A stretch of DNA of 64,000 nt from an uncultured Selenomonadales bacterium (GTDB lineage: Bacteria > Bacillota > Negativicutes > Selenomonadales > Selenomonadaceae). The notes beneath the pieces were generated by a model, which saw only the letters and a list, made by a program, of their open reading frames with translations, was not told where the DNA came from and ran no database searches. The stretch lies in assembly GCA_947304355.1 (NCBI GenBank), contig CAMZAX010000011.1:1-64000 (forward strand), read 5' to 3'. The translations under genes and the position numbers were made by a program. Every line of letters begins with the position of its first letter. Position 1 is the stretch's first letter. Below are positions 49,325 to 58,200 of the stretch, in pieces.

Positions 49325-49884
49325 TGAACGTATTTGAAAAACTGCGCGCAGGGCAACACTGCCACGTGCTCGACGACGAGGAATATGTGCGGGAGGCTCA
49401 CGGCGAATTCGATCGTTGCCGTCACCTGTGCTGGTTGATTAATTCAACTGACCCCAACGACAAGCAAAAGATTTGGGAGCTTGAACGCGAACTGTTCTGC
49501 GGGAATTTCGACGCGACGAACTTTTTGACGCCGCCGTTTCAAATAGACGCCGCCTGCAGGATTTTCCTCGGCAAAAATGTTTTCGCGAATCACGGCTTGA
49601 CGGTTATGTCGGTCGGCACGATAACGGTCGAAGACGGCGTTATGTTCGGCCCCGAAGTCGGTTTGTTCACCGTTAATCACGAGCCGAAAAACATTCGCGT
49701 CATAATGACCAAAGAAATTCACATCAAGCGCAACGCATGGATTGGCGCGCGCGTGAACATTTTGCCCGGTGTGACGATTGACGAAAACGCGATTGTCGGC
49801 ACGGGTTCGATTGTCACGAAGGACATCCCCGACAACGCGGTCGCCGTCGGCAACCCTGCGCGGGTTATCAAAATCATTGAATAA
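49324..49884 (+). CDS. Maltose/galactoside O-acetyltransferase-like LbH enzyme
   Basis: 186 residues with the N-terminal maltose-acetyltransferase helix region (EYVREAHGEFDRCRHLCWLI) and a left-handed beta-helix of hexapeptide repeats (ITVEDGVMFGPEVGLFTVNH, WIGARVNILPGVTIDENAIV, GTGSIVTKDIPDNAVAVGNP). The catalytic histidine is in TVNHEP. It acetylates a sugar or related hydroxyl using acetyl-CoA. The ATG overlaps the previous stop codon (TAATG), so it belongs to the aldo/keto reductase operon. Confidence 0.9.
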   Translation: MNVFEKLRAGQHCHVLDDEEYVREAHGEFDRCRHLCWLINSTDPNDKQKIWELERELFCGNFDATNFLTPPFQIDAACRIFLGKNVFANHGLTVMSVGTITVEDGVMFGPEVGLFTVNHEPKNIRVIMTKEIHIKRNAWIGARVNILPGVTIDENAIVGTGSIVTKDIPDNAVAVGNPARVIKIIE

Positions 49885-49890
49885 CCGCCG

Positions 49891-51258
49891 TCACTTGCCG
49901 ACACAGAACTTGGAGAAAATTTCGTTGATAACGTCTTCGCCGACGCTCTCGCCCGTCAATTCGCTCAAGCACTCCAACGCGGCGCGCAAGTCAATCGACA
50001 CGAAGTCAATCCCGACGTTCAGTCGAATCGTTTCTTGAGCCTCGCGCAAATGTTTAACGGCTTGACGCAGTAAATTGGCTTCGCGTTCGTCGCGGACGAA
50101 ACTCATTTCAAAATCAATCGTGCCGACGCGTTCGCCAATCGCGGACAAAAGTTCATCGGTGCCCGCCCCGCTTTTCAGTGACAGTTCAATCACCTGCGCG
50201 GCGGGGATTTTTTTTGCAACCATTGCGGCGGTCGTGACGCGCGGCAAATCGGTCTTGGTCAGCAGAATCAAAGCGTCGCGTTCGGGCAAGAGCTTGAAAA
50301 TTTCTTCGTCCTCGGCGTCGAGCGGTCGTGAGCCGTCGAACAGCGCAAGGATAAGTTCGGCGCGTTGAGCACAGTCGCGAGCGCGCGCAATGCCGATTTT
50401 TTCAACGGCGTCGCTTGAATTGCGAATACCCGCCGTGTCGATAATCTTGAGCGGGACGCCGCCGACGTTGACGAATTCTTCAATGCTGTCGCGCGTGGTG
50501 CCGGGGATGTCCGTGACGATTGCGCGTTCGGTCTTCGCGAAAAAATTCAGCAGGCTTGACTTGCCGACGTTGGGCTTGCCGATAATCGCGGTCTCCAAGC
50601 CCTCGCGTAAGATTTTGCCCGCCGATTGATTCGCAAGCAACTCGTTGAGCCGTTCAATCTGCGCGGCGATATTTTTGTCGACGGCAGTCAAAGTCACGGC
50701 GTCCAGGTCGTCTTCGGGGAAGTCGATTATCGCTTCGATGTGCGCGGCGGAGTTAAGAATCGCCTGGCGAATTTCGCGAACGGTCTCGGAAGTTTTGCCG
50801 GCAAGTTGATTTTGCGCGACGTGCAGTGCGGCGGAAGTTTTGGCTTGAATCACGTCAAGGACTGCCTGCGCCTGCGTCAAGTCGATTCGTCCGTTAAGGA
50901 AGGCGCGCTTTGTGAATTCGCCGCGCTCGGCAGGACGCGCGCCCGCCGCGAATGTGAGCTTCAAGACTTCGCGCAGGACGACGCTGCCGCCGTGACATTG
51001 CAATTCGACGACATCTTCCCGCGTGTAGGATTTGGGCTCGCGCATGACAAGAGCAATCGCCTCGTCGACGACCTCGCCCGAAAAATTTTTCACGTGCCCG
51101 AAAACGATTCGTCCGCCGTCAACTTGCGCAAGGGCTTTGCCGTTCGCCGCGCAGAAAATTTTATCGGCAACGTCAATCGCTGCCGCGCCGCTGATTCTGA
51201 CTATGCCTACGCCCGCCGCGCCCGCCGCCGTCGCTATCGCGCTGATTGTGTCTTCCAC
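49891..51258 (-). CDS. mnmE: tRNA modification GTPase MnmE
   Basis: With MnmG it installs the carboxymethylaminomethyl group on U34 of tRNA. 455 residues. The tetrahydrofolate-binding N-domain opens DTISAIATAAGAAGVGIVRI. The GTPase domain has P-loop IIGKPNVGKSSLLN, DIPGTTRD and LTKTDLP. The C-terminus ends in the required CxGK motif (FCVGK). GTG start after GAGGTGA. Downstream of jag as in other Firmicutes. Confidence 0.96.
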   Translation of the reverse strand: MEDTISAIATAAGAAGVGIVRISGAAAIDVADKIFCAANGKALAQVDGGRIVFGHVKNFSGEVVDEAIALVMREPKSYTREDVVELQCHGGSVVLREVLKLTFAAGARPAERGEFTKRAFLNGRIDLTQAQAVLDVIQAKTSAALHVAQNQLAGKTSETVREIRQAILNSAAHIEAIIDFPEDDLDAVTLTAVDKNIAAQIERLNELLANQSAGKILREGLETAIIGKPNVGKSSLLNFFAKTERAIVTDIPGTTRDSIEEFVNVGGVPLKIIDTAGIRNSSDAVEKIGIARARDCAQRAELILALFDGSRPLDAEDEEIFKLLPERDALILLTKTDLPRVTTAAMVAKKIPAAQVIELSLKSGAGTDELLSAIGERVGTIDFEMSFVRDEREANLLRQAVKHLREAQETIRLNVGIDFVSIDLRAALECLSELTGESVGEDVINEIFSKFCVGK

Positions 51259-51313
51259 GTCATCACCTCATGAAAAAAGCCCGCCGCTTTGACGAGCTGA
51301 AATTTATTCGATA

Positions 51314-52102
51314 TTACCGTCTGCCGCGCTTGACGGGCGTGACGATAACGTAACGGTAGGGGTCTTCGCCGGTGCTGTGCGTTTCGACGCGATCGTTTTC
51401 CTGCAAGACGGTATGAATGATTTTGCGTTCGTGGCGGCTCATGGGCTCCAAGCGGACTTCGCGGCGCGTTTTGATTGCGCGTTCGGCGACGCTTTTGGCA
51501 AGTTTAATTAAAGCCTCTTCGCGGCGGCGGCGATAATCCTCAACGTCGAGCGTGAAGAAAATTTTATCGTCAACCTTGCGATTGACCGCCAAGTTCAGCA
51601 GATATTGCAGGGCGTCGAGAGCTTGCCCGCGTCTGCCGATTAACACGCCCAAGCCCTTACCGCTGAGATTGAGTTTAACGCCTTCGGCAAGTTCTTCGAC
51701 TTCGATTGTCACGTCGAGTGTCATTGCCGCGAAGACTTCACGCAAGAAATTTTTCGCCGCGTCGATAATTTGTTCGCGGTCTGCAGGCTCCGATTCTTCG
51801 ACAGGCGACGGCTCCAACACGGGCTCAATCGCAGGCTGTTCGGGCTCAACGGGCGGCTCAACGACTTGTTCAACCCGCGCAGGTTCTTCGGGCGGTTCTT
51901 CGACTTCGACGGGCACGGGTTCGGGCTCTTTGACGGTGACGCGAATTTTGGCGGGCGTCTCGCCGAACAGTCCCAAAAATCTTTTGGCGGGCGTCTCCAA
52001 GACTTCAACGTCCAATTCGTCGACTGCGACGCCGAGTTCGTCGGCTGCCGCTTGAACTGCCTCATCGATCGTCTTGCCGGTCTTTTCAATAACATTTGCC
52101 AT
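51314..52102 (-). CDS. jag: Jag/SpoIIIJ-associated RNA-binding protein
   Basis: 262 residues. The N-terminal Jag-N domain (VIEKTGKTIDEAVQAAADEL, AKRFLGLFGETPAKI) is followed by a long Pro/Glu/Val linker (about 80-125), then a KH domain (LNLSGKGLGVLIGRRGQALD) and an R3H domain (LEPMSRHERKIIHTVLQEND). Members regulate sRNA/mRNA and cell-wall synthesis. It begins immediately after the yidC stop. Confidence 0.95.
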   Translation of the reverse strand: MANVIEKTGKTIDEAVQAAADELGVAVDELDVEVLETPAKRFLGLFGETPAKIRVTVKEPEPVPVEVEEPPEEPARVEQVVEPPVEPEQPAIEPVLEPSPVEESEPADREQIIDAAKNFLREVFAAMTLDVTIEVEELAEGVKLNLSGKGLGVLIGRRGQALDALQYLLNLAVNRKVDDKIFFTLDVEDYRRRREEALIKLAKSVAERAIKTRREVRLEPMSRHERKIIHTVLQENDRVETHSTGEDPYRYVIVTPVKRGRR

Positions 52103-52780
52103 TTAAGCGGCCTCCTTATCGTCATTACGGTTCATCCACAGTTGCTGAACGATTTGCACGACATTGTTTACAACCCAATAGAGCACGAGTCCCGCCGGGA
52201 AGTTCAAACTTATCCAGCCGATAAAAAGCGGCATTATCATCATCATGACTTTCATTTGCGGATTCATTTCGGTGCCGCTTGAAGACATCGTTTTTTGCAT
52301 GAGAACGGTCGTCACGACGCTCAGAATCGGCAAAACGTAAACCGGGTCGGGCTCGGATAAATTCGGTACCCAAAAGAACGAAGGATCCGCGCCGCCGTAA
52401 TTGAAATTGTACAGCGTGTAATACATGCCCATAAGGAACGGCATTTGCGCCAACATGGGCAAGCAACCCGACGCGGGACTTGCGCCTTCTTTTTTGTAAA
52501 GCTCCATCATCTTTTGACCCATGAGCTGTTGATTGCCTTTGTACTTCTCTTGGATTTTTTTCATCTGCGGTTGAAGGCGTTGCATAGCCTTAGCCGATTC
52601 GATTTGCTTTTTGGTCAGCGGGTGGAGCAAAATTTTTATCAGTATGGTCAGCAGGATTATTGCCAAGCCGTAATTGGGCAAGCCGATTATTTCGACAAGC
52701 GAGTACAGCGCGTTCAGTGCGACGCTCAAAATGTATTCTATCGGAGCGAAGATACTGCCGAAGATTCCGGGTTCGTCCAA
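52103..52780 (-). CDS. yidC: YidC/SpoIIIJ membrane protein insertase
   Basis: 225 residues, the short Gram-positive-type insertase without the large periplasmic domain. Helices: IFAPIEYILSVALNALYSLV, the positively charged hairpin PLTKKQIESAKAMQRLQPQM, FLMGMYYTLYNFNYGG and LVLYWVVNNVVQIVQQLW. The start is a TTG at 52780, seven bases after AAAGGAAG. The frame upstream runs into a 7-bp array and is rejected. Confidence 0.95.
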   Translation of the reverse strand: MDEPGIFGSIFAPIEYILSVALNALYSLVEIIGLPNYGLAIILLTILIKILLHPLTKKQIESAKAMQRLQPQMKKIQEKYKGNQQLMGQKMMELYKKEGASPASGCLPMLAQMPFLMGMYYTLYNFNYGGADPSFFWVPNLSEPDPVYVLPILSVVTTVLMQKTMSSSGTEMNPQMKVMMMIMPLFIGWISLNFPAGLVLYWVVNNVVQIVQQLWMNRNDDKEAA

Positions 52781-52795
52781 GACATCACTTCCTTT

Positions 52796-52865
52796 GAGGG
52801 GCAAGGGAAAAGGGACAAGGGACAAGTTTTTTCATTCCGAATTCCTCATTCCTAATTCCTAATTA
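52796..52865. repeat. Opposed 7-bp arrays between yidD and yidC
   Basis: Left arm GAGGGGC, AAGGGAA, AAGGGAC, AAGGGAC, AAG. Right arm CATTCCG, AATTCCT, CATTCCT, AATTCCT, AATTA. The two arms use different units and pair poorly. In transcription order the right arm begins at the yidD stop codon (TAA TTAGGAA). Confidence 0.88.
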
Positions 52866-53072
52866 TTTTACGGGGTCGTAGCCGCCTTTGCTCCACGGGT
52901 TGCAACGCAGGATTCGTTTGAGCGTCAACAGCCCGCCGCGAGCCCAGCCGTATTTGGTCAGCGCGTCGACGGCATAAGCCGAACACGTCGGCACGAATCG
53001 GCAACACGGCGGCTTCAAAGGCGACAACCACCGACGATAAAATTTTATCAAAGCTATCAGAAAACTCGTCAT
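52863..53072 (-). CDS. yidD: YidD membrane protein insertion efficiency factor
   Basis: 69 residues with the family pattern: [53 protein letters not shown]. Assists YidC-dependent insertion. The ATG overlaps the rnpA stop (ATGA). The TAA stop is followed directly by a 7-bp array. Confidence 0.95.
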   Translation of the reverse strand: MTSFLIALIKFYRRWLSPLKPPCCRFVPTCSAYAVDALTKYGWARGGLLTLKRILRCNPWSKGGYDPVK

Positions 53073-53416
53073 GACTTCAAAATTTTGGCGCGCCGGCAAA
53101 GGTCGCGGAAAGCTTTTTCGGCGTCCTTGCATTTGGCGGTAACCAGGAACTTGCGCCCGACGAGAATCATTCCGCAATCGCGGCGGAGAGAATTTTTATT
53201 CAGACGGTAAGCCTCGCGCATCAAACGCTTGACACGGTTGCGCACGACCGCGCCGCCGAGCTTTTTGCCCGCCGCGAAGCCGACTTTGCCGTTGTAACGT
53301 TCGTCGCTTACGACAAGCAAAACCAACGCGTGATTGGCGAACGACCGCCCGCGCGAATGCACCGCGTTGAAGTCGTACTTGCCGCGAAAAATTTCAGATT
53401 TGGTCAATCGAAACAC
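53069..53416 (-). CDS. rnpA: Ribonuclease P protein component
   Basis: 115 residues that bind the catalytic RNA of RNase P. Seen: [51 protein letters not shown]. Located after rpmH as is usual, but separated from it by a strong terminator. Confidence 0.96.
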   Translation of the reverse strand: MFRLTKSEIFRGKYDFNAVHSRGRSFANHALVLLVVSDERYNGKVGFAAGKKLGGAVVRNRVKRLMREAYRLNKNSLRRDCGMILVGRKFLVTAKCKDAEKAFRDLCRRAKILKS

Positions 53417-53443
53417 TTGCCGTCCTCCGTCCGCCGATAAGCG

Positions 53444-53472
53444 AAAAAAAAGGTCACTGCGATTAGTGACCT
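53444..53472 (-). terminator. Strong terminator between rpmH and rnpA
   Basis: Minus strand AGGTCACT-AATCGC-AGTGACCT with a perfect 8-bp stem followed directly by eight T. It should stop most transcripts after rpmH and so lower rnpA, yidD and yidC expression relative to L34. Confidence 0.92.
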
Positions 53473-53481
53473 GTCACGCCG

Positions 53482-53616
53482 TTAAGCTGTAAGCACTTTC
53501 CTGCCACGCTGACGGCGTCTCTTGATGACAAGCCGCCCGCCTTTGGTCTTCATGCGTTCGCGAAAACCGTGCGTTTTTTTCCGCCAATGTGAATTTGGTT
53601 GAAAAGTTCTCTTCAA
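53482..53616 (-). CDS. rpmH: 50S ribosomal protein L34
   Basis: 44 residues: [20 protein letters not shown], then [19 protein letters not shown] and VLTA. The start is TTG at 53616, seven or so bases after AAGGAGGTG. A consensus promoter lies 40 bp upstream. dnaA, the usual neighbour of rpmH, is not present here. Confidence 0.97.
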   Translation of the reverse strand: MKRTFQPNSHWRKKTHGFRERMKTKGGRLVIKRRRQRGRKVLTA

Positions 53617-53655
53617 GCCCGACACCTCCTTGCAAAAGATTCGATAACAGCGTCG

Positions 53656-53684
53656 ATTATAGACGAGCGTTTTTTTTGTGTCAA
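53656..53684 (-). promoter_or_regulatory. Consensus promoter of rpmH
   Basis: TTGACA, 17 bases, TATAAT on the minus strand: a perfect match with optimal spacing, overlapping the 3' end of tmcAL. Confidence 0.85.
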
Positions 53685-54883
53685 GTAATAAATACGGGCG
53701 GTGCCGAAAAATCTTGCAGGGTCGGGCGCGGCGTCGCGAAGAGTAACCCGCGCAGATCGGTCGCCTGCACGTCACGCAACAAAATTCGTTGGTAAGGCTC
53801 AAGCGGGCGTCGTCGTTCGTACACGTCACGGCGATTTAAATGTTTCGTGACTTTTGTAATGACGGGCGCGTTGATTTTTTTCAGCAATGCACGTCCGCGC
53901 TCGTTGAACGCCAAAACTCTCACGCACGTCGCCGCGTCGAGTTCCGCCACTTCAGCCGCCGTCACGTCAAGCAACACGTGCAACAGCAGTCGTCGGATTC
54001 GGCTTGCCGTGTAGCGTCGGGCAGTCAGTGTTTCGACAAGCGCGGAAAAATTTTCTGCCGTCGTCGCGTTCAAAAGCCGGTGTTCCAAGCCTTCCGTCAT
54101 GCCGAAGATTTTTTTCAGCACGTCGACGCGGGACGTTATCAGCTTTGCCAAAATCGGGCGGAGCAAAAATTTTTCGTCGACCAAGCCCGCCGCGTGTTCC
54201 CGTTGCAATGCGGACAGCGTTGCGGCGTCGACCTGCGCGGCGATTTTGTTCCACGGCGGTTGCGGCTCGCTCACTGCCGAACGAATTGCCGATGCGCTTG
54301 AAAATTTTTCGTGCAGTGTCGAATCGTCGTAAGCCGCGCCGACTCGTTCGATAAGCAGCGGCGAAATTTTTTCGGGCAGGGCGCGCAGATATTCCGTCGC
54401 CAAAATCGTGTTGGGTTGCCGCAAAAGTTTTTCGTCAAGACCCGTGACTTGCGCCAAAATTTTCGTGACTGCCGCCGCGTAGGACGTACCGATTGACATC
54501 AGCCCGCGCAGATTCGTCGCGAAAGATTTTTCGTCGAAAGCCGCCGCAGCCCGTCGCAGTGCCGACAAGTCAGCGACCTCCGCACCGAATGCCAACACGT
54601 CGACGACGCCGAGACTTTCAAGCAGTCTTATGCCGCCGCGTGCGAAATCTTGCGCGCTCCGCACCGCCGAGACGAACGGCAATTCCAAAACCAGATCGAC
54701 GCCGCCCGCCACTGCCAACGTTGCCCGCGTGTGCTTGTCGAGGATTGTAGGCACGCCGCGTTGCGTGAAGGATCCGCTCATGACCGCTACGACTTCACAG
54801 CCGCAAAGTTTTTTGACCGCCGCGATTTGATGTGCGTGCCCCGCATGAAACGGATTGTACTCCGCGATTATGCCGACCGCCAT
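53681..54883 (-). CDS. tmcAL: tRNA(Met) cytidine acetate ligase
   Basis: 400 residues. Makes N4-acetylcytidine at the wobble position of elongator tRNA-Met using acetate and ATP. The nucleotidyltransferase signature [20 protein letters not shown] is at the N-terminus, with [15 protein letters not shown] and [18 protein letters not shown]. The helical C-terminal part follows. ATG at 54883 after GGGAGGA. Its position directly before rpmH is unusual. Confidence 0.93.
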   Translation of the reverse strand: MAVGIIAEYNPFHAGHAHQIAAVKKLCGCEVVAVMSGSFTQRGVPTILDKHTRATLAVAGGVDLVLELPFVSAVRSAQDFARGGIRLLESLGVVDVLAFGAEVADLSALRRAAAAFDEKSFATNLRGLMSIGTSYAAAVTKILAQVTGLDEKLLRQPNTILATEYLRALPEKISPLLIERVGAAYDDSTLHEKFSSASAIRSAVSEPQPPWNKIAAQVDAATLSALQREHAAGLVDEKFLLRPILAKLITSRVDVLKKIFGMTEGLEHRLLNATTAENFSALVETLTARRYTASRIRRLLLHVLLDVTAAEVAELDAATCVRVLAFNERGRALLKKINAPVITKVTKHLNRRDVYERRRPLEPYQRILLRDVQATDLRGLLFATPRPTLQDFSAPPVFIT

Positions 54884-54916
54884 TTCAATTCCTCCCGATA
54901 ATTTCATTTAAAATTC

Positions 54917-54945
54917 TTGCAACGAAAAGTCAAATGGTGTATACT
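54917..54945 (+). promoter_or_regulatory. Promoter of the glucosaminidase gene
   Basis: TTGCAA, 17 bases, TATACT, about 50 bp before the start codon. Confidence 0.6.
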
Positions 54946-54995
54946 TCGCCGCAGTGAAACTTACCTGAAAAAAATCTGCAGACTGAGGTGATTCT

Positions 54996-55778
54996 ATGAA
55001 TATCAACAGCGCGAAAAAATTCATAGCGGCGGCGATGCTCGGAGCGTTTGCATTGTCAGTGCCCGTGACCGCCGACGCCCGCATTCATGACCCGAAAGTT
55101 CAGACGCGTTCGGTGCAGCGCGGCGGCGACAGCTTAAACGGCAATACCTTCGCCATGCTGTTGGACGGGCTTTCCGAAATCCCAAAACACGTGCAAATCG
55201 TCGACGACTACGTTGCGCCGCAACATTTCGACACGCAACCGACATTTCCCGTGCCGCAGACCGTTTCAACTTCCGACCCGTCGATAATCGGCACGCCTAT
55301 GGCAACGCAACAGCAATGCGTTAAATATCTTCTGCGCAACAATCCCAATCCGAACTTGCCCGTCAGTGCCGAAGAAATCGTCGCTTACTACTACGAAGAG
55401 GGCAGCCGCGAAGGTATTCGCCCCGACGTGGCGTTCGCGCAGGCTCTCAAAGAGACGGGCTTTTTCCGCTACGGCGGCGACGTTATCCCCGAACAAAATA
55501 ATTATTGCGGGCTCGGCACGACCGGCGGCGGCGTCAAAGGCGAATTCTTCTCGACGCCCCAACTCGGCGTGCGCGCTCACATTCAGCACTTATTGGCTTA
55601 TTCATCCACGCGTATGCCGACAATGCCCGTCGTCGACCCGCGCTACAGCCTCGTTCGCCAATCTTACGGCTCGCGGACGCTCGGCAACTGGCAAGACCTC
55701 AACGGACGCTGGGCTGTCCCCGGCAGATATTACGGGCAAGAAATTTTGTCCATGTTCCGCGATATTTTGATTCAATGA
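54996..55778 (+). CDS. Exported glucosaminidase-domain protein
   Basis: 260 residues with a signal peptide (FIAAAMLGAFALSVPVTADA). The C-terminal half is a Bax/FlgJ-type glucosaminidase domain: EGIRPDVAFAQALKETGFFR with the likely catalytic glutamate, NNYCGLGTTGGG, TPQLGVRAHIQHLLAYSS. The domain cuts the glycan strands of peptidoglycan. The N-terminal half is a linker with no recognised domain. GAGGTG precedes the ATG. It heads a plus-strand run with an oxidoreductase and a permease. Confidence 0.88.
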   Translation: MNINSAKKFIAAAMLGAFALSVPVTADARIHDPKVQTRSVQRGGDSLNGNTFAMLLDGLSEIPKHVQIVDDYVAPQHFDTQPTFPVPQTVSTSDPSIIGTPMATQQQCVKYLLRNNPNPNLPVSAEEIVAYYYEEGSREGIRPDVAFAQALKETGFFRYGGDVIPEQNNYCGLGTTGGGVKGEFFSTPQLGVRAHIQHLLAYSSTRMPTMPVVDPRYSLVRQSYGSRTLGNWQDLNGRWAVPGRYYGQEILSMFRDILIQ

Positions 55779-55788
55779 GGAACGCATC

Positions 55789-56775
55789 ATGTCTGAAAAA
55801 AATCTTAACTGGGCGGTCTTAGGCGTCGGTGTCATCGCCAATGAAATGGCTCAAGCTCTCCGAAAGCAGGGCAAAAATCTTTACGCCGTGGCAAACCGCA
55901 CGCACGCAAAGGCCGTCGACTTCGCCGAAAAATATTCCGTCCCGAAGGTTTACGACGCGATTGACGACATGTTCGCAGACGAAGCCGTGGATGTGATTTA
56001 CTTGACGACGCCGCACAACACGCATTACCCGTTCATGCGCCGCGCGCTCGAAAGCGGCAAGCACTTGCTCGTTGAAAAGTCAATCACGCTCAACAGCCGC
56101 GAACTCGACGATATGATTGCCCTTGCCGCCGAAAAAAATCTTGTCCTCGCCGAAGCAATGACGATTTGGCACATGCCGCTTTACAAGACGCTTTGGCAAC
56201 GAATTGCGGCGGGCGACTTCGGCAAAGTGCAAATCATGACGCTGAACTTCGGCTCGTTCAAGGAATATGACATGCGCAACCGCTTTTTCAACATGAGCCT
56301 GGCGGGCGGCGCGCTCCTCGACATCGGCGTCTACGCGCTGTCGATTGTGCGTTCGTTCATGACGGAAACGCCGACCGAAATTTTAAGTCAGTGGCGACCT
56401 TCGCCGACGGGCTCCGACGAATTCGCGACAATGTTGCTGAAAAATCCTCGCGGGCAAATGGCGACCGTCGCGCTGTCCATGCACTCCAAGCAACCCAAGC
56501 GCGCCGTCATCAGTTGCGAACGCGGCTACATTGAAATCGTCGAATACCCCCGCGCAGATAAGGCTGTTTTCGTCGACGCGGCGACCGGCTCCGTTGAAAA
56601 AATTTTCGCGGGCGACAAGACGGACGCCTTGCTTTACGAACTCAACGACATGGAACACGCGATTCAAAGCGGCGACGTTGCGGCAATGAAGCTCGACCAA
56701 TCAAAAGACGTAATGGATATTATGACGCGCCTGCGGAAGGCGTGGAACTTGCGCTACCCTAATGAAATTTGGTGA
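55789..56775 (+). CDS. Gfo/Idh/MocA family oxidoreductase
   Basis: 328 residues. NAD(P)-binding Rossmann fold at the N-terminus (NWAVLGVGVIANEMAQALRK), VDVIYLTTPHNTHY, then the catalytic EKSITLN lysine region (HLLVEKSITLN) and the C-terminal substrate domain (GGALLDIGVYALSIVRSF). Family members oxidise sugars, inositols or dihydrodiols; the substrate is not evident. ATG after TGAGGA, 10 bp after the glucosaminidase gene. Confidence 0.9.
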   Translation: MSEKNLNWAVLGVGVIANEMAQALRKQGKNLYAVANRTHAKAVDFAEKYSVPKVYDAIDDMFADEAVDVIYLTTPHNTHYPFMRRALESGKHLLVEKSITLNSRELDDMIALAAEKNLVLAEAMTIWHMPLYKTLWQRIAAGDFGKVQIMTLNFGSFKEYDMRNRFFNMSLAGGALLDIGVYALSIVRSFMTETPTEILSQWRPSPTGSDEFATMLLKNPRGQMATVALSMHSKQPKRAVISCERGYIEIVEYPRADKAVFVDAATGSVEKIFAGDKTDALLYELNDMEHAIQSGDVAAMKLDQSKDVMDIMTRLRKAWNLRYPNEIW

Positions 56776-56784
56776 CCCCTAATC

Positions 56785-58119
56785 ATGTCTGAAAACAAAA
56801 TGCAACGCGGCTTGAAGAACCGCCATTTGCAAATGATTGCGCTGGGCACGGCCGTCGGCACGGGCTTGTTTTACGGCTCGACCGCGACAATCGCAATGGC
56901 GGGGCCTGCCGTCTCGTTGAGCTATTTAATCGGCGGGATAATCATATTTTTTATCGTGCGAATGCTGGGCGAAATGTCCGTTGAAGAACCGGTCAGCGGC
57001 TCGTTCAGCTACTACGCCGCGAAGTATTGGGGCGAATTCCCCGGCTTCCTGGCGGGCTGGAATTATTGGTTTCTTTATATCCTTGTGAGCATGGCGGAGC
57101 TCAGCGCGGTGTCGATTTACCTGGGCTACTGGTTTCCCGACCTGCCCAAATGGATCGGCGTGCTTGCGTGCTTGATTATTATCACCGTCGTCAACCTCGT
57201 CACGGTCAGCGCGTACGGCGAAATCGAATTCTGGATGGCGTTCATTAAAATCGCCGCGATTATCGGCATGATTGTCCTCGGCTCGTATTACATTGCCACA
57301 GACCCCGACCCCTTCCCGCAAAATTTTTCTTACCTGTGGGATCACGGCGGCTTCTTCCCGAACGGGCTTGAAGGAATGCTGATGTCGCTTGCGCCCGTGC
57401 TGTTCAGTTTCGGCGGCATTGAGCTTTTGGGGATAACGGCGGGCGAGGCCGAAAACCCCGATAAGACAATTCCGCGCGCCATTAATCAAGTTATCTACCG
57501 CATTTTGATTTTCTACGTCGGCACGATGATTGTCCTCATGACGCTGTGGCCGTGGAACGAAGTCGGCAAGGATGCAAGCCCGTTCGTTCAGATTTTCCAA
57601 AACGCGGGCTTTACGTCGACGGCGAACATTTTAAATTTCGTGGTGTTGACGGCAGCGGTAAGCGTCTACAACTCGGCGATTTACTCGAATTCGCGAATGC
57701 TTTACGGCTTGGCGAAGAGCGGCAACGCTCCGAAATTCTTTGAGAAACTTTCAAGTCGCGGCGTCCCCGTCAACGGCATTTTGATTTCGTCCGGGATAAC
57801 GCTTTTGGCGGCGGTGCTGAATTGGCTTTTGCCCGACGAAGTTTTTATGTACATGATGTCAATCGTGACGGGCGCGGTGGTTATCAGCTGGGCAATGATT
57901 GTTTTGACGCATTTGAAGTTCCGCAAGCACTGCGCGGCGGTCGGGCTGGTGCCGAAGTTCAAATCGCTGTTCTATCCGTTCGCCGACTACCTGTGTTTGG
58001 CGTTCCTCGCGATGATTTTGGTGATAATGGCTTTGATGGACGAAATGCGGCTGGCGGTTATCGTCATGCCGATTTGGATTTTGGCAATACGGTTGTTCTA
58101 TCAGTCGAAACGAAAATAA
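56785..58119 (+). CDS. Amino acid permease (APC family)
   Basis: 444 residues with about twelve membrane helices. The signature region is LKNRHLQMIALGTAVGTGLF at the N-terminus and GEMSVEEPVSGSFSYYAAKY in helix 3, placing it with the AAT subgroup (GABA, proline, aromatic or lysine permeases). FGGIELLGITAGEAENPDKT is also typical. Substrate uncertain. The ribosome site is weak; the gene starts 9 bp after the oxidoreductase stop, so translation may be coupled. Ends before a terminator. Confidence 0.92.
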   Translation: MSENKMQRGLKNRHLQMIALGTAVGTGLFYGSTATIAMAGPAVSLSYLIGGIIIFFIVRMLGEMSVEEPVSGSFSYYAAKYWGEFPGFLAGWNYWFLYILVSMAELSAVSIYLGYWFPDLPKWIGVLACLIIITVVNLVTVSAYGEIEFWMAFIKIAAIIGMIVLGSYYIATDPDPFPQNFSYLWDHGGFFPNGLEGMLMSLAPVLFSFGGIELLGITAGEAENPDKTIPRAINQVIYRILIFYVGTMIVLMTLWPWNEVGKDASPFVQIFQNAGFTSTANILNFVVLTAAVSVYNSAIYSNSRMLYGLAKSGNAPKFFEKLSSRGVPVNGILISSGITLLAAVLNWLLPDEVFMYMMSIVTGAVVISWAMIVLTHLKFRKHCAAVGLVPKFKSLFYPFADYLCLAFLAMILVIMALMDEMRLAVIVMPIWILAIRLFYQSKRK

Positions 58120-58128
58120 TTTACAAAG

Positions 58129-58156
58129 CCTCTCGAAAAATTTCGGGAGGTTTTTT
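58129..58156 (+). terminator. Terminator after the permease gene
   Basis: CCTCTCGAAA-AA-TTTCGGGAGG with one wobble pair, then TTTTTT. Confidence 0.9.
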
Positions 58157-58200
58157 CTTGACCAAAAATTACCGGGCAGTTAAACTTAACAAAAATATTC

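Noticed and set aside
53417-54995. Possible replication origin near rpmH
   Set aside because: No dnaA or dnaN and no cluster of TTATCCACA-type boxes was seen; the intergenic gaps are too small.
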